Shown here in pieces: positions 8,120-16,471 of a stretch of 53,938 bases of DNA. The notes beneath the pieces are model-generated. The model was given only the letters and a program-made list of their open reading frames with translations, made no database searches and was not told the DNA's origin. The translations under genes and the position numbers were made by a program. The stretch's first letter is position 1, and each line of letters opens with the position of its first letter. Origin of the DNA: Pseudomonadota bacterium (GTDB lineage: Bacteria > Pseudomonadota > Gammaproteobacteria > Steroidobacterales > Steroidobacteraceae); NCBI GenBank assembly GCA_003242685.1, contig QGVD01000018.1, forward strand, positions 1-53,938. The letters are read 5' to 3'.

Positions 8120-10021
8120 TCACTGCTCCCAGTTCGAACGCATCCTGTACGGCACGTCCACGAGCACGGCCTCGATCTCGCGGATGCGCCCGTTCCTGAT
8201 CTTGAAGAGCTCGTGAATCTCCCACGCGGACGGGCGCAACAGCCACTTGCTCACGGGATGACGCTCTCCCGTCTGCAGGTGGGTCCACTCCTTCACGGTG
8301 CCCGCGTGGTCGAAGAACACGTGGGCGTACACGACGCCCATTTCCTCGTCGATCACCACGAAGCGCCGGTCGCGCAGCTCCGTGTCGAACACGAACATGC
8401 CGGTCGCGATCTGCTCCTCGCAGCCGAGCGCAGCCATGCCGCCGAGCTGCGGATTGTTGGTCGTCTGCAGCCCGTTTTCCGTGCGGTTGCATTCCGGATC
8501 GAACGGCACGGGATGATTTCCGCGGCCGCGCTCGATCTTGTCGAAGTAGGCGTTCGCGATCTCGATCATCTTCGCGCGCGGCACACGCTCCTCGGGCGCG
8601 AGCGGCTCGTCCCAGACGCTCTTGCGCGTCATGGCGTCGAGCGCGGCAGGCCCGCCGGGCGCGCTCGCCTGGCCCCGCTGCACCAGGGCCTCGATCTCGG
8701 TGATCCAGCCGTACTCGATCTTCATTCGCACGGACAGGATCGAGAGCTGTCCGCCCTCCTCGATCGTGCCCACGAAACCGACCGCGCCGCCTTCCGGATC
8801 GGCGACATAGTGCGAGTAACGGCCGCGGGCGTTCGCCGTGCCCCAGAGACCGTCGCCGGGCGACATCACCTGCCCGTTCTCCGTGTACTTCACGTTGCGT
8901 GCGAGCGGCAGACGCGAAGGATCGTGAGCGACGATCGACTCGAGAAAGCGGTCGACCAGCCCGTTGAGACACGCGCGATCGCAGACTTCCGGAATGGGGC
9001 CGCGTTCGTCGCTCGCGGGGCTCACGACGGACACGCGGCCCTGGCCGGGATGCCAGCCGTTCGGCAGGCCGTAGGGCATCCGTGTTCCCATGGTCTCCAC
9101 GAGCCAGATTCTCCCGCCGCGAAGCTTGAAGAGCGCAGCCGTCGCCGTGTCCCACGGCCGTCCGGCGAGCGGCATCGACACCTTGCCGTGGCCGGGCACC
9201 TCGATGGTCGTCACGTCGCCGCGATGGCGGAATATGAAGAAACCGAAGACGTTTCCCGTCCGCTCGTCGACGAGCGGATCGCGGCGGCGCTCGATTGACG
9301 TGATGTAGCTGAAGATGCCCGAATCGAACTGCTCCCTGCAGCTCATGCGCTGGAAGTCGAGTGGCGCGCGCCCCCGCGTGAGGAACGGATAGTCGGGCAC
9401 GGCCGTCGTGCGGGTCACCTGCCTGCCGTTCTCCCTGCGCAGACACTCCGGATCGAAAGGCACGTCCGCGCCCGAGCCGCGTTCGATGCCCTCGAAGTAG
9501 CTGCGGACGGCGCGCAGCATCTCTTCGCGCGGCACACGCTCCTCCGGCGCGAGCTCCTCGAGCAGCGCCGGATGCGGCGCCTTGAAACCCTGCAGCGACT
9601 CGAGATCCCGAACCACGATGGACTCGGCTTCGGTGATCGTGCGGTTCATCACCTTGAGGCGCAGCGCGAGCAGAGCGGGTCCGGCGGTCTCGCGCACGAT
9701 GCCGATGAATCCGATCTGCTGCGTGCTCTCGTCCGGCACGTAGAGCGCGTAGCCCGGCTCGAAACCGATCGCCGTCGCCCACAGACCATCGGTGAGCGAG
9801 AGGATGGCGGTGTTCTCCGTGAACTTGATGTCGGGCGCGAACGGCGCGCGCGAAGGCTGGCGCGCGAGCATCGCCGCGAGATAGCGATCGACGGTGCTGC
9901 GCAGGCACTCCCGATCACAGTGCCGCGCCTCGAGCACCTGCTCCTGCGCAGCGCCTGCCGATCCCATGCCGGCCAGGGCGAGAAACGCCAGCGTCCAGGC
10001 TCGCATCCAATTGCATCGCAT
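8120..10021 (-). CDS. Exported tandem-duplicated protein of unknown function
   Basis: A 633-residue protein with a Sec signal (cleavage near residue 25), then two diverged copies of one domain of about 290 residues: residues 35-325 and 347-633. Matching blocks are C35DREC39/C347DRAC351, DGLW 78/390, APEERVPR 158/475, VPFDPEC 187/505 and a Cys at 228/534. Each copy ends in a strand containing F-K-[LI]-R-x-G-R-I. Four cysteines are conserved per copy, suiting disulfides in the periplasm. The domain faintly resembles the fungal DUF8021 type and NTF2-like folds, but I cannot assign it. It lies between the esterase and the dioxygenase, with a GGAGG ribosome binding site. Confidence 0.75.
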   Translation of the reverse strand: MRCNWMRAWTLAFLALAGMGSAGAAQEQVLEARHCDRECLRSTVDRYLAAMLARQPSRAPFAPDIKFTENTAILSLTDGLWATAIGFEPGYALYVPDESTQQIGFIGIVRETAGPALLALRLKVMNRTITEAESIVVRDLESLQGFKAPHPALLEELAPEERVPREEMLRAVRSYFEGIERGSGADVPFDPECLRRENGRQVTRTTAVPDYPFLTRGRAPLDFQRMSCREQFDSGIFSYITSIERRRDPLVDERTGNVFGFFIFRHRGDVTTIEVPGHGKVSMPLAGRPWDTATAALFKLRGGRIWLVETMGTRMPYGLPNGWHPGQGRVSVVSPASDERGPIPEVCDRACLNGLVDRFLESIVAHDPSRLPLARNVKYTENGQVMSPGDGLWGTANARGRYSHYVADPEGGAVGFVGTIEEGGQLSILSVRMKIEYGWITEIEALVQRGQASAPGGPAALDAMTRKSVWDEPLAPEERVPRAKMIEIANAYFDKIERGRGNHPVPFDPECNRTENGLQTTNNPQLGGMAALGCEEQIATGMFVFDTELRDRRFVVIDEEMGVVYAHVFFDHAGTVKEWTHLQTGERHPVSKWLLRPSAWEIHELFKIRNGRIREIEAVLVDVPYRMRSNWEQ

Positions 10022-10126
10022 GCTCCGCCCTCCAGGAAGCGTGAAAGCGTGCGACTTTCGCCTGCGCTCACGCGCGGCAGACCGCCCGGTCGGCCGCGCC
10101 TGTCCGGCACGGCTCTCTCAGATATC

Positions 10127-11818
10127 TCAGATGTCCTGCGTGAGCTCTGCAAGCACGATGCGTTCCTCGCGCGTCGGATCGTCGGCGACGCGGCTCTCGT
10201 CGTCGAAGATCATCGTCGCGCGCCGCTTCGCATCATAAGCAGGCCAGTCCGGCAGACCCGCAGCCGCCGCGTTCGGATCGCCCGTCGCCGCGAAGCTCAC
10301 CCAGGCCGCGCTCATGCGTGCCGCCAGTGCCTGCGCACGCGGCCCGCCGCCGGTGAGCGCCTTCGCCCGCTCGGTGTTGTCGAACACGAAGGGGTTCTCG
10401 AGCGTGTGCATGCTGCCGAGCACTCCGCCGAGCACCTGCGTGCGCCAGTCGAAGCGGTAGACATACACGGGCGCGGGCTGCGCGGCCTTGCGCTCGGCCT
10501 GTTTCAGCGTCCCATCCATGATCGCCCAGTCGGACCAGATCCGGATGAAGAGCTCGGACGGCGTGGCCTTCGGATGAACCTTGCGGTACACGGCGAGCAC
10601 GCGCTCCGCCGCGCTTCCGACGAGATTGGTCACGCGCCGCCGCAATCCGGCCTCGTCGAGCGCGAAGCCTTCGTCGTCCGCGCCCATGAAGAAGGTCATC
10701 TCGGTCTCGTTCCAGCCGATGAGCAGCGGAACTTCGGCAGAGAGCGGCGAGGCCGTGGGATCGAACGGATGCTGCGGCAGCACCTGCGGATCGATCACCG
10801 GCGCGAAGCCGGAGAGCACGCGGAACTCGGCCCCCGGATTGCGCGACTGCAGCTTGTAGTACGCGCGCAGGAGACGCTCGACGGGCACGTCGCGGAGCTT
10901 CCCGAGCTCCTTCGGCCGCACGCCCACCTCGTACAGCAGCTCCTCCGTGATGCGCGTCGCGCGGTCGCGTTCCATCATCCTGAGGCCCGGACCGCTCTGC
11001 ACCGCCGCGCGGTGCAGGAGCCCCTTCGCGCGAGGCGAGGCCATGAGGAACGAGGCCTTCATGCCGCCGCCCGATTCGCCGAACACCATCACGCGCTTCG
11101 GATCGCCGCCGAAGCGCTCGATGTTGTCGCGCACCCACTCGAGCGCCGCGATGATGTCGAGCATGCCGGCGTTTCCCGAGTGCTCGAACTCGGAGCCGCC
11201 GATGTCGGCCAGATGGCTGAAGCCGAAGACGTTGAGACGGTGGTTGAGACTCACGACGACGACGTCGCCGCGCCGCGCGAGATTCTCGCCGTCACCCGTC
11301 GCACCGGAGCCCGTGTAGAAGAAACCGCCATGCAGCCACACCATCACGGGACGGCGGCGCGAATCGAGACCCGCGGTCCAGACGTTGAGGAACAGACAGT
11401 CCTCGCTCTCCGGCGGTGACGGCGCGGCGCCACCGCCACCGGACTGCGCGTAGATGCGCGGAAGTATCACGGGCGGTGGACCGGGCGGCGGCTGAGGATC
11501 GCGCTGAGGCGCGACGTTCCCGTACTCGAGCGCATCCACGATGCCTGCCCACGGCTGCGGCTTGCGCGGGGGCCGGAAGCGATTCTCGCCGCCTGTCGGT
11601 GCGCCGTAGCGGATGCCCTTGAAGACGTGGACGCCGTTGACGGTGGCGCCACGCACCTTGCCGCAGGTCGTCTCGACCACCGGCTCGGTCGATGCGCGCG
11701 CGCCGGCCCGCAGACCCGGAATGGAAATGCTCGCGACCGCGGCCGCGCCGCCTGCGACCACCGTGCGACGTTTCATCTTCGTGCCGTGAACGTCGGGTTT
11801 CATGCCCTGCGTCACCAC
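10127..11818 (-). CDS. Type-B carboxylesterase with Tat-like signal
   Basis: A 563-residue alpha/beta-hydrolase of the carboxylesterase type-B family. The motifs are complete: SEDCLFLNVW, oxyanion-hole HGGFF, nucleophile elbow GESGGG, acidic residue in GWNETEM and catalytic His in GSMHTLENPF. A twin-arginine-like signal (KRRTVVAGGAAAVASI) near residue 16 predicts export. The start is uncertain: GTG codons at 11818 and 11815 follow a GGGAGA ribosome binding site, with ATGs at 11803 and 11776 as alternatives. It lies 27 bp downstream of the PQQ dehydrogenase, so cotranscribed. It would hydrolyse esters, perhaps of phenolic acids; substrate is inferred. Confidence 0.88.
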   Translation of the reverse strand: MVTQGMKPDVHGTKMKRRTVVAGGAAAVASISIPGLRAGARASTEPVVETTCGKVRGATVNGVHVFKGIRYGAPTGGENRFRPPRKPQPWAGIVDALEYGNVAPQRDPQPPPGPPPVILPRIYAQSGGGGAAPSPPESEDCLFLNVWTAGLDSRRRPVMVWLHGGFFYTGSGATGDGENLARRGDVVVVSLNHRLNVFGFSHLADIGGSEFEHSGNAGMLDIIAALEWVRDNIERFGGDPKRVMVFGESGGGMKASFLMASPRAKGLLHRAAVQSGPGLRMMERDRATRITEELLYEVGVRPKELGKLRDVPVERLLRAYYKLQSRNPGAEFRVLSGFAPVIDPQVLPQHPFDPTASPLSAEVPLLIGWNETEMTFFMGADDEGFALDEAGLRRRVTNLVGSAAERVLAVYRKVHPKATPSELFIRIWSDWAIMDGTLKQAERKAAQPAPVYVYRFDWRTQVLGGVLGSMHTLENPFVFDNTERAKALTGGGPRAQALAARMSAAWVSFAATGDPNAAAAGLPDWPAYDAKRRATMIFDDESRVADDPTREERIVLAELTQDI

Positions 11819-11845
11819 CGATCTCCCGATGAGCTCGCGGCTCCG

Positions 11846-14038
11846 CTACTCGGCGCTGCCGCCCGCCTGAGACTGAGAGGGCGACTGCGTCGCTTCCAGC
11901 GATCTGTCGCCCCAGTCCTGGTTCGCGCGCTCGATCAGATAAGCGTGAATCGCTTCGACATCCTCCTCGGACAGCTCGTTCGCGAAGCTGCCCATGCCGA
12001 GGCCGACCAGCGTGCCCTTGAGGACGATGTCCTTGAACGCGGCATGAGTCTCCGGCTTCATGTGCCGCAGATCCTTGATGACGCCGCCGCCGATCGCCTG
12101 CGGTCCGTGGCAGCGCGCGCAGGTGCGGTCGTAGAGCTCCGCGCCCTTCTCGATCACCTCACGCGACGCCGTGGACGGCGGCGGCAGCGGGATGGGATCG
12201 CGCTCGGGCAGCGGCGGGAGCTGCGCCGTGCCGCCGAGCTTGAACGCGAGCACGCGCGCGTCGGCACGATGCATGCCGCGGCCCGCGCGCAGCTCGGCCA
12301 TCGCCATGCCGCCGCCCCAGCCCGCGTTGATCGCGATGTACTGCTCGCCGTCGACCATGTAGGTGATCGGCGGCGCGACGGGGATCGTCTGCACCGGCAT
12401 CTCCCACAGGAGCTGCCCGTTGTCCGCGCGATAGATCGCCACGGTCATGCGGCTCGTGCCCTGGATCAGGAGATTCCCCGCCGTCACGAGCGTTCCGCCG
12501 CTGCCGGCGCGCGGATACTCGATGCGCCACACCTCCTTCTGCGCGACGGGATCCCACGCCGTGAGCCAGCCCTTCTCGCGCGACTGCGCGATCTCGAACA
12601 GCTTGCGGCGCTTCGCGTCCATCGGGCCGCCGGTTCCGACGGGAATCGTGCGGATACCCGGATTGCTCAGGCGCTGTGCGACGGTGGCTTCGAAGTTCGG
12701 ATCGAGAGAGAAGACCCACCAGTGCTCCTGAGCGGGGAAGTACACGAGGCCCGTGAGCGGGCTGTAGGCCATCGGCTGCCAGTTGTGCGCACCGGCGACG
12801 GAAGGCGTGAGGAGCACCGGCTCCTTGCCGTACTTCGCCTGCTTCGTGAGCACGGGCCGGCCGGTCTCCATGTCGATGTGCGTCGCCCAGACGTTGGGCG
12901 CGAACTTCTCGGCGGAGATGAGCTTCCCGTTCGTGCGGTCGATGACGTAGAAGAAGCCGTTCTTCGGCGCGTGCATCAGCACCTTGCGCTTCTGCCCGTC
13001 GATCTCGAGATCGGCGAGCATCATCGGCTGCGTCGACGTGAAGTCCCAGCTGTCGCCCGGCACCTGCTGGAAGTGCCAGACGTACTCACCCGTGTCGGCC
13101 TTCACCGCGACGATGGACGCGAGGAACAGATTGTCTCCGCCGCCGGGGCTGCGGTACTCCTGCGGGTGCGGCGAGCCGTTGCCGACGCCGATGTACACGA
13201 CGTCGAAATCCGGGTCGTAGACGATGGAGTCCCACGCAGTACCGCCGCCGCCGTACTTCCACCACTCGCCGTTCCACGTGGGCCGCGCGATCTTCTCCAG
13301 CACTTCGTCCGAAGCCGCGCCGTCCTTCTTGCCCGGCTCGCCGGGCACCGTGTAGAAGCGCCAGAGCTGCCTGCCGGTCTCAGCATCGTACGCCGTCACG
13401 TAGCCGCGCACGCCGGATTCCGCGCCGGCGTTACCGATGATGACCTTGCCGTCGAAGGCGCGCGGTGCGCCGGTGATGGTGTACGGCCACTTGTCGCGGT
13501 ACTCGCCGAAGGTGTCCACCTCCCACACGGGCTTGCCGGTCTTCGCATCGAGCGCGATGAGGCGGCCGTCGAGCGTCGCGATGATGATCTTGCCGTTCCA
13601 GGCCGCGAGCCCGCGGCTCACGGCGTCGCAGCAGGCGTAGCGGCCGCGCGAGCGGTCGACCTGCGGGTCGTAGCGCCACAGCTCTCTGCCGGTCTTCGCG
13701 TCGAGCGCATAGGTGATGTTCCACGCACTGACGTTGTACATGACGCCGTCGATCACGAGCGGCGTGGCTTCCACACCCCGATGCGTCCTGAGGTCGAAGT
13801 ACCACGCGAGCCCGAGCTGACCGACGTTCGCGTCGTTGATCTGCTTCAGCGGGCTGAAGCGCTGCTCGTCGTACGTACGCCCGTACGTCATCCAGTTGCC
13901 GGGCTCCTCGTCCGCTGCGAGCAGGCGCGCGTGATCGACCGCGGCGACGGTCGCCCGCACGGGTTCTCCCTGCTGCTCCCGGAACCCACAGGCCGCGAGC
14001 AGCAGCCCGCCGAGAATCACGATCGAGACGTTTCGCAT
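11846..14038 (-). CDS. PQQ-dependent quinohaemoprotein alcohol dehydrogenase
   Basis: A 730-residue lipoprotein (lipobox LLAAC) with an eight-bladed PQQ propeller and a fused C-terminal cytochrome c domain. The propeller shows the vicinal cysteines ACCDAV, GAESGVRG and GNGSPH as calcium ligands, and the catalytic Asp in DSWDFTSTQ. The residue two places after that Asp is Thr, not Asp, so the lanthanide (XoxF-type) signature is absent. The haem site is CARCH, with a Met ligand in LGMGSF. It oxidises alcohols in the periplasm and passes electrons to the respiratory chain. It heads the operon leading to the esterase; GGGGG precedes the ATG at 14038. The substrate could be an aromatic alcohol. 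Confidence 0.93.
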   Translation of the reverse strand: MRNVSIVILGGLLLAACGFREQQGEPVRATVAAVDHARLLAADEEPGNWMTYGRTYDEQRFSPLKQINDANVGQLGLAWYFDLRTHRGVEATPLVIDGVMYNVSAWNITYALDAKTGRELWRYDPQVDRSRGRYACCDAVSRGLAAWNGKIIIATLDGRLIALDAKTGKPVWEVDTFGEYRDKWPYTITGAPRAFDGKVIIGNAGAESGVRGYVTAYDAETGRQLWRFYTVPGEPGKKDGAASDEVLEKIARPTWNGEWWKYGGGGTAWDSIVYDPDFDVVYIGVGNGSPHPQEYRSPGGGDNLFLASIVAVKADTGEYVWHFQQVPGDSWDFTSTQPMMLADLEIDGQKRKVLMHAPKNGFFYVIDRTNGKLISAEKFAPNVWATHIDMETGRPVLTKQAKYGKEPVLLTPSVAGAHNWQPMAYSPLTGLVYFPAQEHWWVFSLDPNFEATVAQRLSNPGIRTIPVGTGGPMDAKRRKLFEIAQSREKGWLTAWDPVAQKEVWRIEYPRAGSGGTLVTAGNLLIQGTSRMTVAIYRADNGQLLWEMPVQTIPVAPPITYMVDGEQYIAINAGWGGGMAMAELRAGRGMHRADARVLAFKLGGTAQLPPLPERDPIPLPPPSTASREVIEKGAELYDRTCARCHGPQAIGGGVIKDLRHMKPETHAAFKDIVLKGTLVGLGMGSFANELSEEDVEAIHAYLIERANQDWGDRSLEATQSPSQSQAGGSAE

Positions 14039-14175
14039 GAATCCCCCAAGGTGACGCATCTTCTGATGGATGCGGCGCCGTGCGTCCGCCCGGCCGCGCG
14101 GCGCACGCCCCTTCGTGTTCGCGCAAGGATAGTCGAAGCCCGGGCCCCGTGCTCGCGCGGCCGGCCCGCGCCATT

Positions 14176-14184
14176 TGCTAAATT
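14176..14184 (+). promoter_or_regulatory. Extended -10 element of trmB
   Basis: TGCTAAATT is an extended -10 (TGn plus TAAATT at 14179-14184). It ends six bases before the trmB ATG, so the transcript would begin at or beside the start codon. No -35 or Shine-Dalgarno sequence is visible. Confidence 0.4.
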
Positions 14185-14190
14185 CTCGCC

Positions 14191-14895
14191 ATGACAGCCG
14201 CCGAACGTTCAGATTCCGAGCGCCCGCGCCGCACGGTGCGCAGCTTCGTGCTGCGGCAGGGGCGCATGACCGACGCCCAGCGCCGCGCGCTCGAGGAGCT
14301 GTGGCCGCGCTACGGTCTCGAGTACTCCGCGGAGGTGCTCGATCTCGATCGCGTGTTCGGCCGCAGCGCGGCGCGCACCGTCGAGATCGGCTTCGGCAAC
14401 GGCGACAACCTCATCGCGCTGGCGCACGCGAATCCCGGACGCGACTACCTCGGCATCGAGGTGCACAGACCCGGCGTCGGACGCGCGCTGCTCGCCGCGC
14501 AGGCGCACGGACTCGCGAACCTGCGCGTGATCTGCCACGACGCCGTCGAAGTCTTCGAGTACCAGCTCGCGCCGGAATCGATCGACGAGATCCTGGTGCT
14601 CTTTCCCGATCCCTGGCCGAAGAAGCGCCATCAGAAGCGCCGGCTCATCCAGACGCCGTTCGTCGAGCTCATGGCCTCGCGGCTCAGGCCCGGCGGAGTT
14701 CTGCGCATCGCGACCGACTGGGAGAACTACGCTCAGTCGATCCTCGAGACGCTCAACGCCTGCCCGCGCCTCCAGAATCTCTCGCCCGACGGCACTTTCG
14801 TACCCCGCCCCGCCGAGCGCGTGCCGACGCGCTTCGAGAAGCGGGGCGAACGCCTCGGTCACCGCGTCTGGGACCTCGCGTTCCGCCGCATCTGA
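14191..14895 (+). CDS. trmB: tRNA (guanine-N7)-methyltransferase TrmB
   Basis: A 234-residue SAM-dependent methyltransferase that makes m7G46 in the tRNA variable loop. The SAM loop is VEIGFGNGDNLI, then GIEVHRPGVG, and the TrmB signature LFPDPWPKKRHQKRR lies around residues 138-152, with TDWENYA afterwards. Length is normal for the family. It is transcribed divergently from the PQQ-dehydrogenase operon across about 150 bp and is convergent with marC. Confidence 0.95.
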   Translation: MTAAERSDSERPRRTVRSFVLRQGRMTDAQRRALEELWPRYGLEYSAEVLDLDRVFGRSAARTVEIGFGNGDNLIALAHANPGRDYLGIEVHRPGVGRALLAAQAHGLANLRVICHDAVEVFEYQLAPESIDEILVLFPDPWPKKRHQKRRLIQTPFVELMASRLRPGGVLRIATDWENYAQSILETLNACPRLQNLSPDGTFVPRPAERVPTRFEKRGERLGHRVWDLAFRRI

Positions 14896-14898
14896 GTC

Positions 14899-15543
14899 TC
14901 AGCCGACGGGGCTCACGCCGCCGAAGCTCGCGCGCAGTCCGTCGATGACGAACTGCACCGCGAGCGCTCCGAGGATCACGCCGAACAGCCGGTTTGCGAC
15001 GTTCGCGCCCGTGACGCCGAGCGCGCGCATCACCGAAGAAGAGAGCAGCATCAGCACGAGCGTGACCGCGAGCACGAGGGCGACGCATGCGACGAGACCG
15101 ATGAAGAGCAGCGGCCGCTCCGCGATGTGGACGGGGCCGAACCACAGGAGGATCGTGACCAGCGCACCCGGTCCTGCGATGAGCGGAAAGGCGAGCGGGA
15201 AGACGGAGATGTCCGCGCGCCGTGCGCTCTCCGCACGCTCCTCCGACGAAGTCCTCGTGCCCGACTCGCGCGCGAACACCATCTCGAGGGCGATGAGGAA
15301 GAGCAGCAGACCGCCGAAGATGCGGAACGCCTCGATGCTGATGCCCATCACGTTGAGGAAGTGCGCGCCGCCGAGCGCGAACAGCACGAGGATCACGCCG
15401 GCGATCACGACCGCCTTGAATGCCATCACGCGCCGGTAGCCTTCGCTCGCGCCCGCCGTGAGACTCGAGAAGACCGGCACGAGCGAGAGCGGCTCGACCA
15501 CCACGAAGAACACGATGAAGAACTTCAGAAGCTGCTCGAGCAT
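14899..15543 (-). CDS. MarC-family integral membrane protein
   Basis: A 214-residue inner-membrane protein with about six hydrophobic helices (FFIVFFVVVEPLSLVPVFSSL at the start; LIAGPGALVTILLW in the middle). The family is now described as UPF0056/MarC and has no firm function; the old link to multiple antibiotic resistance was withdrawn. The ATG at 15543 begins the first helix (MLEQLLKFF); a longer in-frame reading to 15681 adds a charged leader that is probably untranslated. The gene ends 4 bp from trmB on the opposite strand. Confidence 0.88.
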   Translation of the reverse strand: MLEQLLKFFIVFFVVVEPLSLVPVFSSLTAGASEGYRRVMAFKAVVIAGVILVLFALGGAHFLNVMGISIEAFRIFGGLLLFLIALEMVFARESGTRTSSEERAESARRADISVFPLAFPLIAGPGALVTILLWFGPVHIAERPLLFIGLVACVALVLAVTLVLMLLSSSVMRALGVTGANVANRLFGVILGALAVQFVIDGLRASFGGVSPVG

Positions 15544-15733
15544 GACCCGACCGCTGAACCGATACGCCGGAAAACCGGCCTTGAAAGCGCCTCGGACGAG
15601 GCGCAACATCAAAGCGCGCTCGTGCAGGCGTGCGGCAGCATAGCAGTGCGGCGCAGCGTCAGCGAAGCCGCATCGCCACACGCCCCGCGCGCCACCAACA
15701 CCGAAGGGAGGCTCGGCGTACGGAGGTCTGGAG

Positions 15734-16045
15734 ATGACTGCCCCTCAACCAGCTATCGGGGAGTGGTATCGCCTCGCCGGCGGCGACCTGTTCGAGGTCG
15801 TCGCGGTCGATGAAGACGACGGCACCATCGACATCCAGTACTTCGACGGCACCGTCGAGGAAATGGACTTCGAAGACTGGGAAGCGCAGTGGGAGGACGG
15901 TTCGCTCGAGGCGGCCGAACCACCCGAGGACTGGAGCGGCTCCGTCGACGTGGAGCCCGACGAAGATCGGCCGCACCGCGATTCCTACGACGGCGAGAAC
16001 GACCTGCGGGCGAGCCCGCTCGACGGGATCGATCTGTTCGAGTAG
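15734..16045 (+). CDS. DUF6763-family small acidic protein
   Basis: A 103-residue strongly acidic protein beginning MTAPQPAIGEWYRL, then FEVVAVDEDDGTIDIQYFDG and VEEMDFEDW. This matches the DUF6763 family of short gammaproteobacterial proteins of unknown function. A CGGAGG ribosome binding site lies upstream. No membrane or signal segment. The tail (residues 60-103) is low-complexity and Asp/Glu/Pro-rich. It stands alone between two opposite-strand genes. Confidence 0.75.
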   Translation: MTAPQPAIGEWYRLAGGDLFEVVAVDEDDGTIDIQYFDGTVEEMDFEDWEAQWEDGSLEAAEPPEDWSGSVDVEPDEDRPHRDSYDGENDLRASPLDGIDLFE

Positions 16046-16084
16046 CGCCGCCCCTCCTGCGGCGCGAGAGTTGTCCGGCTTCGG

Positions 16085-16471
16085 CTAGAGCCTGTCTTCC
16101 GCGAGCGCCGTCACGTCCACGTCGTCGGCGAGCATGACGTATCCGTCGACGATCCGTAACGGCACGGCGCGCAGGCTCCTGCCCGCGCACGGTCCGGCGA
16201 TGCAGCTGCCGGTCAGCTTGTCGAAGAGCGCACCGTGCGACGAACACAGGATCAGTGCGCCGTCGGGAGAGAGGAAGCGGCCCGGCAGCAGATCGAGCGG
16301 ATGGCCCGCGTGAGGACAGCGGTTCACATAGCCGCGCACTTCGTCGCCGACGCGTACCAGCAGCCCGCGCAAGGGCCAGTCGCCCTCGCCTGCCGTGAAG
16401 CCGCGACAGCCGCCGTCGGGAAGATCCTCGAGCGCGCAGAGCACGCGCGCGATGTCGATTTCCTGCTTCAT
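16085..16471 (-). CDS. Rieske-type [2Fe-2S] protein
   Basis: A 128-residue soluble Rieske ferredoxin-like protein. Cluster ligands are C-x-H in NRCPHAGHPLD and C-x2-H in CSSHGALFD, separated by about 20 residues as in the family. No signal peptide or membrane anchor is present, so it is a cytoplasmic electron carrier or the small subunit of an oxygenase system. Its ATG overlaps the stop of the AmpG-like permease by 4 bp (ATGA), so translation is coupled. An open frame continues upstream of the ATG but only overlaps the permease gene. Partner enzyme unknown. Confidence 0.85.
   Translation of the reverse strand: MKQEIDIARVLCALEDLPDGGCRGFTAGEGDWPLRGLLVRVGDEVRGYVNRCPHAGHPLDLLPGRFLSPDGALILCSSHGALFDKLTGSCIAGPCAGRSLRAVPLRIVDGYVMLADDVDVTALAEDRL

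Noticed and set aside
6591..9908. A 1105-codon open frame on the minus strand, seemingly one large protein
   Set aside because: Only the part from 8066 onward is the dioxygenase. The upstream part is an out-of-frame reading of the duplicated 633-residue gene. The dioxygenase has its own ATG and ribosome binding site.
11846..14038. Lanthanide-dependent (XoxF-type) dehydrogenase
   Set aside because: The diagnostic Asp two residues after the catalytic Asp is Thr here (WDFT), so a calcium-type quinohaemoprotein is the better reading.
11627..14194. An 855-codon + strand open frame
   Set aside because: It is the antisense shadow of the PQQ dehydrogenase, with no recognisable domain.
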